Assembly: GCA_029269125.1 (NCBI GenBank)
Contig: JARHXX010000032.1
Coordinates: forward strand, 1-39,898
DNA: 39,898 bases
Direction: 5' to 3'
From: Kiritimatiellaeota bacterium B1221
GTDB lineage: Bacteria > Verrucomicrobiota > Kiritimatiellia > SS1-B-03-39 > UBA6053
Of the stretch, positions 17,065 through 25,351 are shown piece after piece. The translations under genes were made by a program, and so were the position numbers. Position 1 is the first letter of the stretch, and each line of letters opens with the position of its first letter. The notes under the pieces are model-generated. The model did no database searches and was not told where the DNA came from. It was given only the letters and a program-made list of their open reading frames with translations.

Positions 17065-18614
17065 GTAGGGTGTTCCCCGGTCGAGGTGAAAGGCAGCCGC
17101 AGACGGATGCTGATGCGGTTGGGTTGAATTCTTTTTTCAAAGCCGGCTTCTCCGGCATAAATGATCGAAAGTCGTTGTTTTACATTTTTTAATCCAATTC
17201 CCGGTTGATTTCGGTTGGGGTCATCCTCCCAAAACCCGGGATTGGAAACTTCGACAAAGAAGTAATTTGGGGAGGCCACCCTGGCAGTAATTTTCAAAAG
17301 AAAATCTTCTTTTGATTTTTCCAATCCGTGTCGCACCGCATTTTCGACGAGGGGTTGAAGGAGAAACAAGGGGATCATTTGATCCTGTACTTCGGGTTGG
17401 ATTGAAATTTCGACCTTGAGGAATTCGCCATAGCGAGCTTTTTCGATTTCAATGTATTGTTCCAATCGGTTTATTTCATGGGAAAGTGAAATCATGTCTC
17501 CTGAAGGAACATCCAATGTGGAGCGAAAATAGGAGGACAGATGCATGATCATTTTTCGGGGCGCGGGTAATGATTCTGGAATGACCGCATAAATCGAATT
17601 GAGTGAGTTGAAGAGAAAGTGCGGGTTAATTTGATAGCGCAGGCTCTTCAAATGGGCTCTTTCTAAAAGAAGCTCTCCCTCTAACAAATCTTTTTCCTGT
17701 TGGAGCGCTTTGTGTTCGTGGTTGCGGTTTTCAGAAATGAGTGCGCCAAGCATCAGGCAGGTGACGGTAAGCGTCCAACTCGCGGCTTGGACAAACCAAA
17801 TGATTTCTTTGGTTTGTCCGCCATGGAAATCTGAGGCATGAAAAATTAAGCTGCTGTAAATGGCGATCATGTGCAAAAAGAGCAGCCGGGGCAGCATGGA
17901 AAAGGGGACTTTCACAGCGGAATAAATCATCAGCGGAAAGGTGAGGAACGCATAGTTAAGCGAGTTTTGAAAAACACCGTAAAATGCGAGGTGGCTGATG
18001 CATAAAACAGCCAAATACCAGGCGACTGTTTTAACGGGCTGTTTTTTGAGCAGGGGTGTTGGCTGAGTAAATGATAAAATTAAAGGAGTTAAAAACATGA
18101 CGCCGCAGGCATTCGACATGGCAATACTAATTAAGAAAGGCACGAATTCCGCAAGGGGAAGATTTCCGGTCTTCACCATAAAGAAGCAAAAAAGAATGCC
18201 GTTGGTGAGTCCTGTAATTAAAGAGGTGACATACAGCACATGAATGGTTTTTAAGTGGTCAAAGCTTTGGGTGATCGGCTGGCAACGATTAAGAATCATG
18301 CTGCCGATCAATACTTCACACAAATTCATGGAGGCGCCGATGAGGCTTCTTTGCAGGGGTTGATTGATCAGCACCACCGCCAGCATGGCGTTGAGTAAAA
18401 TCAGGGGGGCATAGCGTTTTCCCCAAAGCAAAACCAAAGCCAGGTTCACCCCACTTGCGGGCCAGAAAAAATTGGCCGCATTCGCGCTCAACCCGTCCGG
18501 CCACAAAAGATTTGCCAGTATAAAAGGGAAAGCCGTGGCTGAGAAGGAGGCGGCAGTGAATACCGGTATACGAAAAAGAAAAGTTTTCAAAAAGCCCTTG
18601 GGCGGAAGTGACAT
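17061..18614 (-). CDS. MASE1 membrane sensor kinase, LytS/YehU type
   Basis: The protein is about 517 residues from an ATG at 18614; a TTG at 18644 would add ten. Neither start has a good Shine-Dalgarno. The N-terminal half has eight or more membrane helices with the MASE1 signature FFWPASGVNLALVLLWGKRYAP. After a short coiled coil comes the His_kinase motif LRYQINPHFLFNSLNSIYAV, with the phospho-accepting histidine near residue 330, and an ATPase domain (VENAVRHGLEKS, PGIGLKNVKQRL). It overlaps its response regulator gene by 4 bp. Pairing with LytTR regulators is the family rule. The ligand is unknown. Confidence 0.92.
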   Translation of the reverse strand: MSLPPKGFLKTFLFRIPVFTAASFSATAFPFILANLLWPDGLSANAANFFWPASGVNLALVLLWGKRYAPLILLNAMLAVVLINQPLQRSLIGASMNLCEVLIGSMILNRCQPITQSFDHLKTIHVLYVTSLITGLTNGILFCFFMVKTGNLPLAEFVPFLISIAMSNACGVMFLTPLILSFTQPTPLLKKQPVKTVAWYLAVLCISHLAFYGVFQNSLNYAFLTFPLMIYSAVKVPFSMLPRLLFLHMIAIYSSLIFHASDFHGGQTKEIIWFVQAASWTLTVTCLMLGALISENRNHEHKALQQEKDLLEGELLLERAHLKSLRYQINPHFLFNSLNSIYAVIPESLPAPRKMIMHLSSYFRSTLDVPSGDMISLSHEINRLEQYIEIEKARYGEFLKVEISIQPEVQDQMIPLFLLQPLVENAVRHGLEKSKEDFLLKITARVASPNYFFVEVSNPGFWEDDPNRNQPGIGLKNVKQRLSIIYAGEAGFEKRIQPNRISIRLRLPFTSTGEHPT

Positions 18615-18720
18615 GCCGGATTGAAACAGGGGATCCGGCGACAAGGAAAGAGGGGGGAGACCTGTTCTTTGTGTATTTTCGGCCTGAGGTCGATTTAAAT
18701 TATAAAATTCTGTGTTCCGG

Positions 18721-18753
18721 ACCTGTTGATTTATTTAGAAATATTCGACAGGT
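18721..18753. promoter_or_regulatory. Inverted repeat upstream of MASE1 kinase gene
   Basis: Arms ACCTGTTGA (18721-18729) and TCGACAGGT (18745-18753) pair over nine bases with one G-T pair. A third copy of the half-site GACCTGTT lies at 18659-18666, closer to the kinase start. This may be an operator for the minus-strand sensor/regulator/exoprotein genes. Confidence 0.35.
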
Positions 18754-18910
18754 TTTCCCGGAAAGGGAGGGTATAGCCTAGCCGGGGGTTGAGTCTGCGA
18801 AATCCTCGGAAGTGTAGAAAAATAGAAGAAGCCTGCAGGGCTTACGCACCTAATGTCCACCCGGAAATAAACATAAAAAAGGTGTATAACCTACTGATAT
18901 TAAAACATTT

Positions 18911-19118
18911 ATATTATTGGGAATCCCCAAGGGTTTCACAGGCTCAACCCTTGGCTACGGTGAGCCAAGTCTTTCAGACTTCGAAAAAAACTTGCGGGTA
19001 AAAGCCTTCGAACCCTTTAAGTTTATCAATATATTTTTCGGGAAAAATATTCTGTTTTCGAATAAATCAACCGGCCCTTACCGGGGCATGATTTATCTCG
19101 AAGGGGGCATCACCCCTC
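18911..19118. repeat. Hairpin-cluster repeat in long intergenic spacer
   Basis: The spacer from 18615 to 19155 has no gene I can support. Within it are several short inverted repeats: AAGTCT-TTC-AGACTT at 18967-18981, AAGGGT paired with ACCCTT just upstream, GGCT with AGCC, and a GGGGGCATCACCCC block at 19103-19116. The last block is nearly the reverse complement of the GGGGCGATGCCCC hairpin at 39777-39789. The cluster therefore looks like one degenerate member of a family of intergenic hairpin elements also present near 37.4 and 39.8 kb. Confidence 0.55.
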
Positions 19119-19155
19119 CAAGATGGATATTGAATGGTAACGGGAGAGTGTGTGT

Positions 19156-19944
19156 TTATTTACGTCGTTTTACGACAACCATGGCGACAGCTGCCAGGCT
19201 TAACAACCATAGCGAAGCAGGTTCCGGCACCGCGGCGATGATCACGGGATCGAAGGTGGCGCCGCTGGAGCTGCTGTTTAGCGTAAAGCTTGACACGGTT
19301 GCGCCAAGTGCAATCCCGAAGTCACTGAAGTCGATGCCCACGCCGTGGATGGTCTGGTTAATATTGTTGCTGCCGGAAGTAGTCGTATTGGTAAGCAGAT
19401 TGGTCAAATTGCTCGGGGCATTGGAAAAATTAATGACATCCGCATTGGCGGTGCTGGTGCCACTGTTTCCGTATTCAGCGCCCGTTACATTTACGGTAGT
19501 CCCATCAATGGTGATTTGAAAGGAATCGGGGGTACTCGAATTGATTTCATAAAGAAACATGTCCGCGCCGGCGATGTTTTTTACCGGGGTGTTAAAATTA
19601 AAGCCCGCGCTGCCTGCCGAAGTGGAGGGATTGATGATACCGGTATTCCCCGACCAGTCGGTTTCGAGAAACGCTCTTCTGGCCGCCTCATCCAGAGTGA
19701 CCGGCCCGTTATTATATTGAAGAAATTGTCCAACAGAGGCCCCTTTCCAGGCGGTGAGGGTTACCTGAACCAAGTCACTGGTATCGTAGGTGATGCCATT
19801 GAGGGTGACGCTGGAGAGGGTTTGGGCCGAGAAAGTACCGTAATTGTCTGTATCATCCGTGGAGGTGCCCAAAGCTACGGTCCCCGCCTGCAATGCGAAT
19901 CCTGCTGTACACATCAATACCGTGAATATTTTAAAGTTCTTCAT
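19156..19944 (-). CDS. PEP-CTERM sorted secreted protein
   Basis: This 262-residue protein has a signal peptide (MKNFKIFTVLMCTAGFALQAGTVA) and a C-terminal PEP-CTERM tail: the motif VPEPAS, a hydrophobic helix (LWLLSLAAVAMVVV) and a basic KRRK end. Such tails direct export, cleavage by an exosortase and probably attachment to extracellular polysaccharide. The mature body is rich in Ser, Thr, Asn and Gly and has no recognised enzymatic motif. No exosortase gene is in the window. The gene stands alone and is divergent from the ABC ATPase fragment at 20051. Confidence 0.9.
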   Translation of the reverse strand: MKNFKIFTVLMCTAGFALQAGTVALGTSTDDTDNYGTFSAQTLSSVTLNGITYDTSDLVQVTLTAWKGASVGQFLQYNNGPVTLDEAARRAFLETDWSGNTGIINPSTSAGSAGFNFNTPVKNIAGADMFLYEINSSTPDSFQITIDGTTVNVTGAEYGNSGTSTANADVINFSNAPSNLTNLLTNTTTSGSNNINQTIHGVGIDFSDFGIALGATVSSFTLNSSSSGATFDPVIIAAVPEPASLWLLSLAAVAMVVVKRRK

Positions 19945-20050
19945 CTCACTTACCTAGGGCGGGCAGATGTCTTTTTCAAGGAGTTTGTGTTCTGGAATAT
20001 CAACCGGTTTGGGTTGAACTTTTTTTTTCAGGTCCTCATCAATGCATTTG

Positions 20051-20311
20051 ATGCATGTCGAACTCCACTCCCTAAGCAAAAAGTTTAAACGCATCACTGC
20101 ATTGTGGGATGTGTCCGGTACAATCACTCCCGGGACCATCGGGGCGGTGATTGGGTTGAACGGGGCGGGGAAAACCACTCTGCTCCGGCTTTTGGGCGGG
20201 GTGCTGGTGGCCAACCGGGGGGAGGTCTTATCTGACGGGAAAGCGTTTGACCGGCAGGACATGACTTTCTGCCGAAAGATCTTTTTTCTTCCGGACCAGC
20301 TGCCTTTATGG
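20051..20311 (+). pseudogene. Truncated ABC transporter ATPase (paralogue of 2849-3595)
   Basis: From an ATG at 20051 the reading frame matches the ATPase at 2849 for about 87 residues: LSKKFKRITALWDVSG, then GTIGAVIGLNGAGKTTLLRLL with an intact Walker A, and finally KIFFLPDQLPLW. After about 20311 the similarity stops and the frame runs out of phase into the TonB receptor gene. The signature, Walker B and switch regions are missing, so it cannot work as an ATPase. It looks like a relic cut when the receptor region was joined. Confidence 0.8.
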
Positions 20312-20330
20312 CGGTCTAAAGATAAATTTT

Positions 20331-20346
20331 TTCATTTTAAAATGAA
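20331..20346. promoter_or_regulatory. 16-bp perfect palindrome upstream of TonB receptor
   Basis: TTCATTTTAAAATGAA is fully symmetric and sits 56 bp upstream of the receptor start. Receptors of this kind are often under Fur/Zur-type metal regulators that bind AT-rich palindromes, but the sequence is not a textbook Fur box. Its place directly after the end of ABC homology suggests that it belongs to the receptor's own promoter. Confidence 0.5.
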
Positions 20347-20402
20347 CTGCCGGGCAGACGGTGGCGTATACCTCCCTATCTTAACCCGAAAAAGGAATGT
20401 GT

Positions 20403-22502
20403 ATGCGTTGGATTTATTTGTTGATGAGTGGTGTTGCGGTGCTTGGTTTTTCAGAAGAGGCGGTGGAATTGGCTCCGCTGGAGGTGAGTGCCACCCGTTC
20501 GGTGAAAACTCCTTTTGAGCAGCCCTATGCCTTTTACCGCACAGATGCGGAAGGGTTGGAGAAGCAGGTGGGGCGGACAGCATTGGATCGTTTCAATTAC
20601 GGGCCGGGGGTGTTTATTCAACGCACCGCTCCCAATCAGGCAAGTCCGTTTATCCGCGGGCTGACGGGGGAGCAGGCATTGCTTATGTTAGACGGGGTGC
20701 GCTTTAACCATGCGATGATGCGTCCGGGCCCCAACCAGTATTCGGCCCTGATTCCGGCAATGAGTTTGTCGTCGATCGATGCGGTGCTGGGGGGATCATC
20801 GGCGGTGATGGGATCCGATGGGTTGACCGGAGCATTGGATTTCCGATTGGCGACGGCGGGACGCGGGGTGGCGGAGGCCGCCTCTCCCTGGGTGGCGACC
20901 CGGGTGGACACGGCGAATGGCGCCACCCTGCAGGGCGGGGTGGACGGTTTTAATGGCAATTGGGCCTATTCTTTTGAACTGTCGGGCAGCCAATTTCACG
21001 ATCGGGTAGGCGGCGCGGATGCGGATGATCATGTGTTCGGATCCGACAAGGGCGCGTATGATGGTATTCCCAATACCGCCTATGATGAATCCTCGGCGGC
21101 TTTGCGCTTGGCCTATTTCGGATTTGATGACCGGGTGATCGAAGTGAAAAGCGGTTATACGCAGCAGAGTGATGCCCCGCGTCCGGACGGATATTTTGAG
21201 AACACCGGCAAAGACGACCGTGTTTCCCGGTATTACGATCCCCAGGAGTTTGCCTATGTGCATTTGCGGGATCAGTGGCAGGTGGATTCAGAGCTGGTGG
21301 ACCGTTTGCAGACCACCCTGTGGTGGCACCGTTTTGGGGAAAATCAGATTCGCGAAGACTGGCGGGATGACGGTGCGACCCTGCGTCGGCGGGAATACGA
21401 TGATCAACTGGACGCCTTGGGGCTGGATATGCAGGCAACCACGCTTTGGCAGGGGGCCGGGGCGCATGAACTGACCTGGGGAGGCACGGTGAGCTTTGAA
21501 AATACGGAAAATTCCTATGAGGAATATCGCAACGGTTCTGCTTACAATTCCGGCAACTGGTCGAACAGCACCACCATTTCAGATGACAGTGAATATCTGA
21601 GTCTGGGACTGTTTGCACAGGATGACTGGCAGATGAATGAAACTTTTAAGTTGCTGTCGAGCTTGCGTTACAGCCGCTATGACTGGTCCTTCGGGGACGT
21701 GGACGGGGATGCGGATGATGTGTCGGGCGGATTGCGCGGGGAGATGGTGTTGACGGAGAGTCAGCGTTTGTTTGCCGGGGTGTCCAAAGCTTTTCGAGCG
21801 CCCAATTTGGTGAACCTGGACGGTGCGGTGGACCGCGGGTCCAATGGAGTGGAAGCGGAAGGAAATCCGGATTTGGATCCGGAGACCAGCTGGACCTACG
21901 AAGGAGGCTGGAAATGGCAGGAAGCAAAGAACGCCTTCTCCGTCACGGTTTTTCATACCCGGGTGGAAGATCTGATTCAGCAGGAATTCTCCGATGGACA
22001 GGGGACGTTCACCAATGTGGAAGATGCGGAGTTGCAGGGATTTGAATCCGCCTGGGATGTGGGCAAAGACTTTGAAGATTATCGGCTGGCGCTGGTGGGG
22101 TCGGTTTCCCTGGTGGATGCCACCAAAGATGTGCCCCAAGCGGACGGAACCGTGTTGGAAGACAATATCTCGCGCGCGAACCGTTTGTACGGTCGGGTGG
22201 GTATCAAGGTTCAGCGGGAAAGCAACTGGTGGGCCTTGCTGCAAATGCGCTGGCATGCGGATTACGATGAGGTGTCATCCGATGACGGATCGGATATTCG
22301 TCTCACGGTGGCCGGAAATCCTGACGGGAGCATGCCCGGGTACGAAGTGTTTGATGTGATGCTGGGCTGGGAAAGTGATGACGGTAAAATCAACTTGAGT
22401 CTTTACGTGGAGAATCTGGCGGATGAGACCTACCGGGAAATCGGTAGCGGGGTCGATGCCGCCGGCCGGAACCTCGGGATGACGGCCGGGTTGAGGTTTT
22501 AG
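20403..22502 (+). CDS. TonB-dependent outer-membrane receptor
   Basis: The protein has about 699 residues. The ATG at 20403 is preferred over the one at 20397 because AAAGGA (20391-20396) is 6 bases away rather than touching it. A short signal sequence (MRWIYLLMSGVAVLGFS) leads to a TonB-box-like stretch (LAPLEVSATR), a plug domain (FIRGLTGEQALLMLDGVRFNHA; SIDAVLGGSSAVMGSDGLTGALDF) and a 22-strand-type barrel ending in GMTAGLRF. It imports a scarce ligand, such as a siderophore, haem or cobalamin, across the outer membrane using TonB energy. No transport partners are adjacent, so the ligand is undetermined. The palindrome at 20331-20346 may control it. Confidence 0.93.
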   Translation: MRWIYLLMSGVAVLGFSEEAVELAPLEVSATRSVKTPFEQPYAFYRTDAEGLEKQVGRTALDRFNYGPGVFIQRTAPNQASPFIRGLTGEQALLMLDGVRFNHAMMRPGPNQYSALIPAMSLSSIDAVLGGSSAVMGSDGLTGALDFRLATAGRGVAEAASPWVATRVDTANGATLQGGVDGFNGNWAYSFELSGSQFHDRVGGADADDHVFGSDKGAYDGIPNTAYDESSAALRLAYFGFDDRVIEVKSGYTQQSDAPRPDGYFENTGKDDRVSRYYDPQEFAYVHLRDQWQVDSELVDRLQTTLWWHRFGENQIREDWRDDGATLRRREYDDQLDALGLDMQATTLWQGAGAHELTWGGTVSFENTENSYEEYRNGSAYNSGNWSNSTTISDDSEYLSLGLFAQDDWQMNETFKLLSSLRYSRYDWSFGDVDGDADDVSGGLRGEMVLTESQRLFAGVSKAFRAPNLVNLDGAVDRGSNGVEAEGNPDLDPETSWTYEGGWKWQEAKNAFSVTVFHTRVEDLIQQEFSDGQGTFTNVEDAELQGFESAWDVGKDFEDYRLALVGSVSLVDATKDVPQADGTVLEDNISRANRLYGRVGIKVQRESNWWALLQMRWHADYDEVSSDDGSDIRLTVAGNPDGSMPGYEVFDVMLGWESDDGKINLSLYVENLADETYREIGSGVDAAGRNLGMTAGLRF

Positions 22503-22512
22503 TCCGGGTTTG

Positions 22513-22550
22513 GGCACACGGACGGTCACGGACCTGCACGGACTTGCACG
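22513..22550. repeat. CACGGAC-rich repeat upstream of four-helix gene
   Basis: The word CACGGAC recurs three times (CACACGGACGGTCACGGACC, then TGCACGGACTTGCACG). The same word is repeated in both orientations at 22988-23066 inside the gene that follows. The repeat starts ten bases after the TonB receptor stop. Confidence 0.75.
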
Positions 22551-22568
22551 CTTTACAAATGTATAGTA

Positions 22569-23093
22569 ATGTGGTTTCTTTGTGGGGTGAAAGATAACCC
22601 TGAGCTTTTATTGCCACCGAGTGGAGGGTATCGCCAGCTGAAGACCTTTCAACTGGCGAGACTGATTTATGATGTGACCGTCCGGTTTTGTGATCAGTAT
22701 GTGGAGAAGAAAAGCCGGACCCATGACCAGATGGTGCAGGCGGCGCGGTCGGGGGTGCAGAATATTGCCGAGGGGAGTGTGGACTCCGCGACTTCAAAGA
22801 AGTCGGAGCTGTTTTTGACCAATATTGCACGGGGAAGTCTGACGGAGCTGGGATTGGATTATGAGGATTATCTGAGACATCGGGGCCAGGAGATATGGGG
22901 GCCGGATCATCCGGCTTTGTTGCGGTTTAAGGCGAGGCGGGTGGCGACGCTGAGAGAGTTTCGGGAGTGGGTGAGGCTGGAGATGCGGCACACGGCCGGA
23001 CACGGACCCTCACGGACAGACACGGAAGGCAAGGTGTCCTCCGTGCATGTCCGTGTCCGTCCGTGTACGTTGCCAACGGGACTTTATCCTTAA
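22569..23093 (+). CDS. Four-helix-bundle protein (23S rRNA intervening-sequence family), frame-disrupted
   Basis: The first 140 residues match the four-helix-bundle family with a suffix domain: PSGGYRQLKTFQLARLIYD, then TVRFCDQYVEK, the hallmark QMVQAARSGVQNIAEGS, and LTNIARGSLTELGLDYEDYL. From about residue 140 the frame is encoded by CACGGAC repeats (HTAGHGPSRTDTEG) and stops at 23093. The expected C-terminal suffix is present downstream in another frame (23072-23218). The start may be ATG 22569 or GTG 22587; the family usually begins just before the GGYR motif. The cellular function of this family is not established. Related bundles occur in rRNA intervening sequences and in DGR accessory proteins. 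Confidence 0.8.
   Translation: MWFLCGVKDNPELLLPPSGGYRQLKTFQLARLIYDVTVRFCDQYVEKKSRTHDQMVQAARSGVQNIAEGSVDSATSKKSELFLTNIARGSLTELGLDYEDYLRHRGQEIWGPDHPALLRFKARRVATLREFREWVRLEMRHTAGHGPSRTDTEGKVSSVHVRVRPCTLPTGLYP
22988..23066. repeat. CACGGA/TCCGTG inverted repeat cluster inside gene
   Basis: Five CACGG words are followed by four CCGTG words. The core forms a hairpin with arms at 23011-23026 (CACGGACAGACACGGA) and 23040-23055 (TCCGTGCATGTCCGTG), which match in 14 of 16 positions, around a 13-base loop. The cluster separates the main four-helix domain from its suffix and is where the frame is lost. Confidence 0.8.
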
Positions 23094-23218
23094 TAAATCT
23101 CTGTGATTACTTGTTAGGCCGCCAGTTGGACCGCCTGGGAGATGACTTTGTGGCGAAGGGGGGATTTAAGGAGCGGATGTACCGGGTGCGGTCACAAGCC
23201 CGCATGAATAAAGCATAG
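23072..23218 (+). pseudogene. C-terminal suffix of the four-helix-bundle gene, out of frame
   Basis: Read in the frame one base behind the upstream gene, this stretch encodes ANGTLSLINLCDYLLGRQL, DRLGDDFVAKGGFKERM and YRVRSQARMNKA, then a stop. This is the usual ending of four-helix-bundle suffix-domain proteins: a last helix, the DLLxRQ-like motif and GGFxER near the end. It is joined to the main domain only across the repeat cluster, with a -1 (or +2) shift. I read it as the detached end of the same gene. Confidence 0.65.
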
Positions 23219-23260
23219 ATTTTTAATGCGCAGAGGCCCGTTTTCTGGTAGCCGGAGCGC

Positions 23261-25351
23261 ATGAATAATCCAAATGCAGAAGGCCGTGAGCATCCCCTGG
23301 ACATGATCCGTAACATCGGAATCGTGGCGCATATTGATGCCGGAAAAACCACCACCTCCGAACGTATCCTGTTTTACAGTGGGAAATTACATCGCTTGGG
23401 GGAGGTGCATCACGGCACCGCGACCATGGATTGGATGGAGCAGGAACGTGAACGGGGGATTACCATCACCTCTGCTGCCACCACCACTTTTTGGAAGGAG
23501 CATCAGATCAATCTGATTGACACCCCGGGGCATGTGGATTTCACGGTGGAAGTGGAGCGTTCCCTGCGGGTGCTCGACGGGGTGGTTGGCGTTTTTTGTG
23601 CGGTGGCCGGGGTGCAGCCCCAGTCCGAGACCGTGTGGCGTCAGGCCAAAAAATATAAAGTGCCGGGCCTGGCCTTTGTGAATAAATCCGATCGCACCGG
23701 GGCAAATTTTGACCGGGCGGTGCAGCAAATGAAAGACAAGCTGGGTTTGCCGGCGATTCCGATTCAGATGCCGATGGGGGCTGGGGAAGACTTTTTGGGA
23801 TTAATCGATTTGGTTGAGGAAAAAGCCTACTTCTTTGATGACGAAAGTCTGGGAGCGACGGTGCGGGTGGAAGGAATTCCGGCTGATTACGCCGACGAAG
23901 CGGAAGCGGCCCGTTCCGAATTGATCGAATCGGTTGCGGAAATGGATGAAGAGGCTTTAGATCAATTTATGGAAGAGGCGACGCTCTCGGTCGACCAGTT
24001 GAAAGCGGCCATCCGTCGCTTAACCGCCTCGCAACAAATGGTGGGGGTCCTGGTGGGATCGGCTTTGAAAAATAAAGGCGTGCAACCGCTGCTGGATGCG
24101 ATTGTGGCTTATTTGCCTTCTCCGCTGGATGTGCCGGCCGCGAAGGGCCTGCATCCCAAAGATGAAAACAAAGAAGAGGTCCGCGAGGCTTCGGATAAAG
24201 AACCTTTGGCGGGACTGGTGTTTAAAATTGCCACCGACCCTTACATGGGGCAAATTGCGTTTATCCGGGTCTATTCCGGTCAGTTGGATAAAGCCTCCAA
24301 TGTGTACAACTCGCGGACAGGGAAGCGGGAGCGGGTGATGCGTCTGGTTCGTTTGCATGCCAATTCCCGCGAAGAGATTGATACCTTGTATGCCGGGGAA
24401 ATCGGCGGGATTGTGGGCATGAAGGAATTGGTGACCGGGGATACACTTTGCTCTGAAAAAGCCCCGATCGTTTTGGAAACGATTGAATTCCCTGATTGCG
24501 TGATTGCCATGTCGGTGGAGCCAAAATCCTCTGCGGACAAAGAGACCCTGATGTCGGCATTAAAGCAACTTTCGCAGGAAGACCCGACGTTCAACTACCG
24601 GATTGATGAAGAGAGCGGTCAAACCATTATGAACGGGATGGGGGAATTGCATCTGGAAATTCTCCGGGACCGTTTGTTGCGCGAATTTAAAGTGCAGGCA
24701 CGTGCGGGCAAACCCATGGTGGCTTACCGTGAGAGCATTGGCGGATCGGCGCAGGCCCGGGGGGAATTCGATCGTGAGATTGCCGGAAAACGTCAGATTG
24801 GTGATTTAACCCTGAAGGTTTCACCCAGGGAGCGGGGTGCCGGAAATGAAATTAAAATTTCGGTTTCCAAAAATGTGTTGGATAAGGAGTATCGTACCGC
24901 GATTGAGGATGGTCTCAGGGATGCTCTGGTCACCGGGATGGTGAAACATTATCCCATGACGGATGTGTTGGTGGAAATTATTTCTGCTGAGGTGCACCCG
25001 ACGGATTCGACCGAATTGGCTTTCCGCTCGGCGGCGCATCTGGCGATTCGTGAAGCGTTGCAAAATGCATCCCCCCAGCTCCTGGAGCCGATCATGAATG
25101 TGGAAATCCTCTGTCCGGAGGAGCACATGGGTGACGTGATGGCCGACCTGAACAGCCGGCGGGGCAAGATCCGGGACATGGAGGCCAATGAAGACGGTCA
25201 GAAGATTGCCGCAGATGTGCCTTTGGCTGAGTTGTTTGGGTACACCACCACATTGCGGTCCCTGAGTAAAGGCCGGGCCAGCCAGTCCATGGAGCCGCAG
25301 ACCTATGCTCCGGTACCTGACGATGTGATGGCGGGGTTGAATACGTACTAG
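23261..25351 (+). CDS. fusA: Translation elongation factor G
   Basis: This 696-residue translational GTPase moves tRNA and mRNA through the ribosome after peptide bond formation. G1 is AHIDAGKT (residues 23-30), the switch II motif is DTPGHVDF (87-94), and G4 is NKSDR (141-145), where most EF-Gs have NKMDR. Domains II-V follow, with [16 protein letters not shown] and a normal C-terminus ([17 protein letters not shown]). GGAG precedes the ATG by about four bases. The gene is alone, not in an rpsL-rpsG-fusA-tuf cluster, so it may be a second EF-G or simply relocated. Its last 16 codons are echoed downstream at 25569-25619. Confidence 0.95.
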   Translation: MNNPNAEGREHPLDMIRNIGIVAHIDAGKTTTSERILFYSGKLHRLGEVHHGTATMDWMEQERERGITITSAATTTFWKEHQINLIDTPGHVDFTVEVERSLRVLDGVVGVFCAVAGVQPQSETVWRQAKKYKVPGLAFVNKSDRTGANFDRAVQQMKDKLGLPAIPIQMPMGAGEDFLGLIDLVEEKAYFFDDESLGATVRVEGIPADYADEAEAARSELIESVAEMDEEALDQFMEEATLSVDQLKAAIRRLTASQQMVGVLVGSALKNKGVQPLLDAIVAYLPSPLDVPAAKGLHPKDENKEEVREASDKEPLAGLVFKIATDPYMGQIAFIRVYSGQLDKASNVYNSRTGKRERVMRLVRLHANSREEIDTLYAGEIGGIVGMKELVTGDTLCSEKAPIVLETIEFPDCVIAMSVEPKSSADKETLMSALKQLSQEDPTFNYRIDEESGQTIMNGMGELHLEILRDRLLREFKVQARAGKPMVAYRESIGGSAQARGEFDREIAGKRQIGDLTLKVSPRERGAGNEIKISVSKNVLDKEYRTAIEDGLRDALVTGMVKHYPMTDVLVEIISAEVHPTDSTELAFRSAAHLAIREALQNASPQLLEPIMNVEILCPEEHMGDVMADLNSRRGKIRDMEANEDGQKIAADVPLAELFGYTTTLRSLSKGRASQSMEPQTYAPVPDDVMAGLNTY

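Noticed and set aside
20312..20402. Cobalamin or other riboswitch before the TonB receptor
   Set aside because: The space between the relic and the start is under 100 bases and no B12-box-like sequence was recognised.
20312..20518. Extension of the ABC ATPase relic to 20518 as a full 158-residue gene
   Set aside because: After 20311 the frame has no ATPase homology and overlaps the well-supported TonB receptor in a different frame.
22513..23066. CRISPR array from CACGGAC repeats
   Set aside because: The repeat words are only 7-8 bases, irregularly spaced and inverted within the block.
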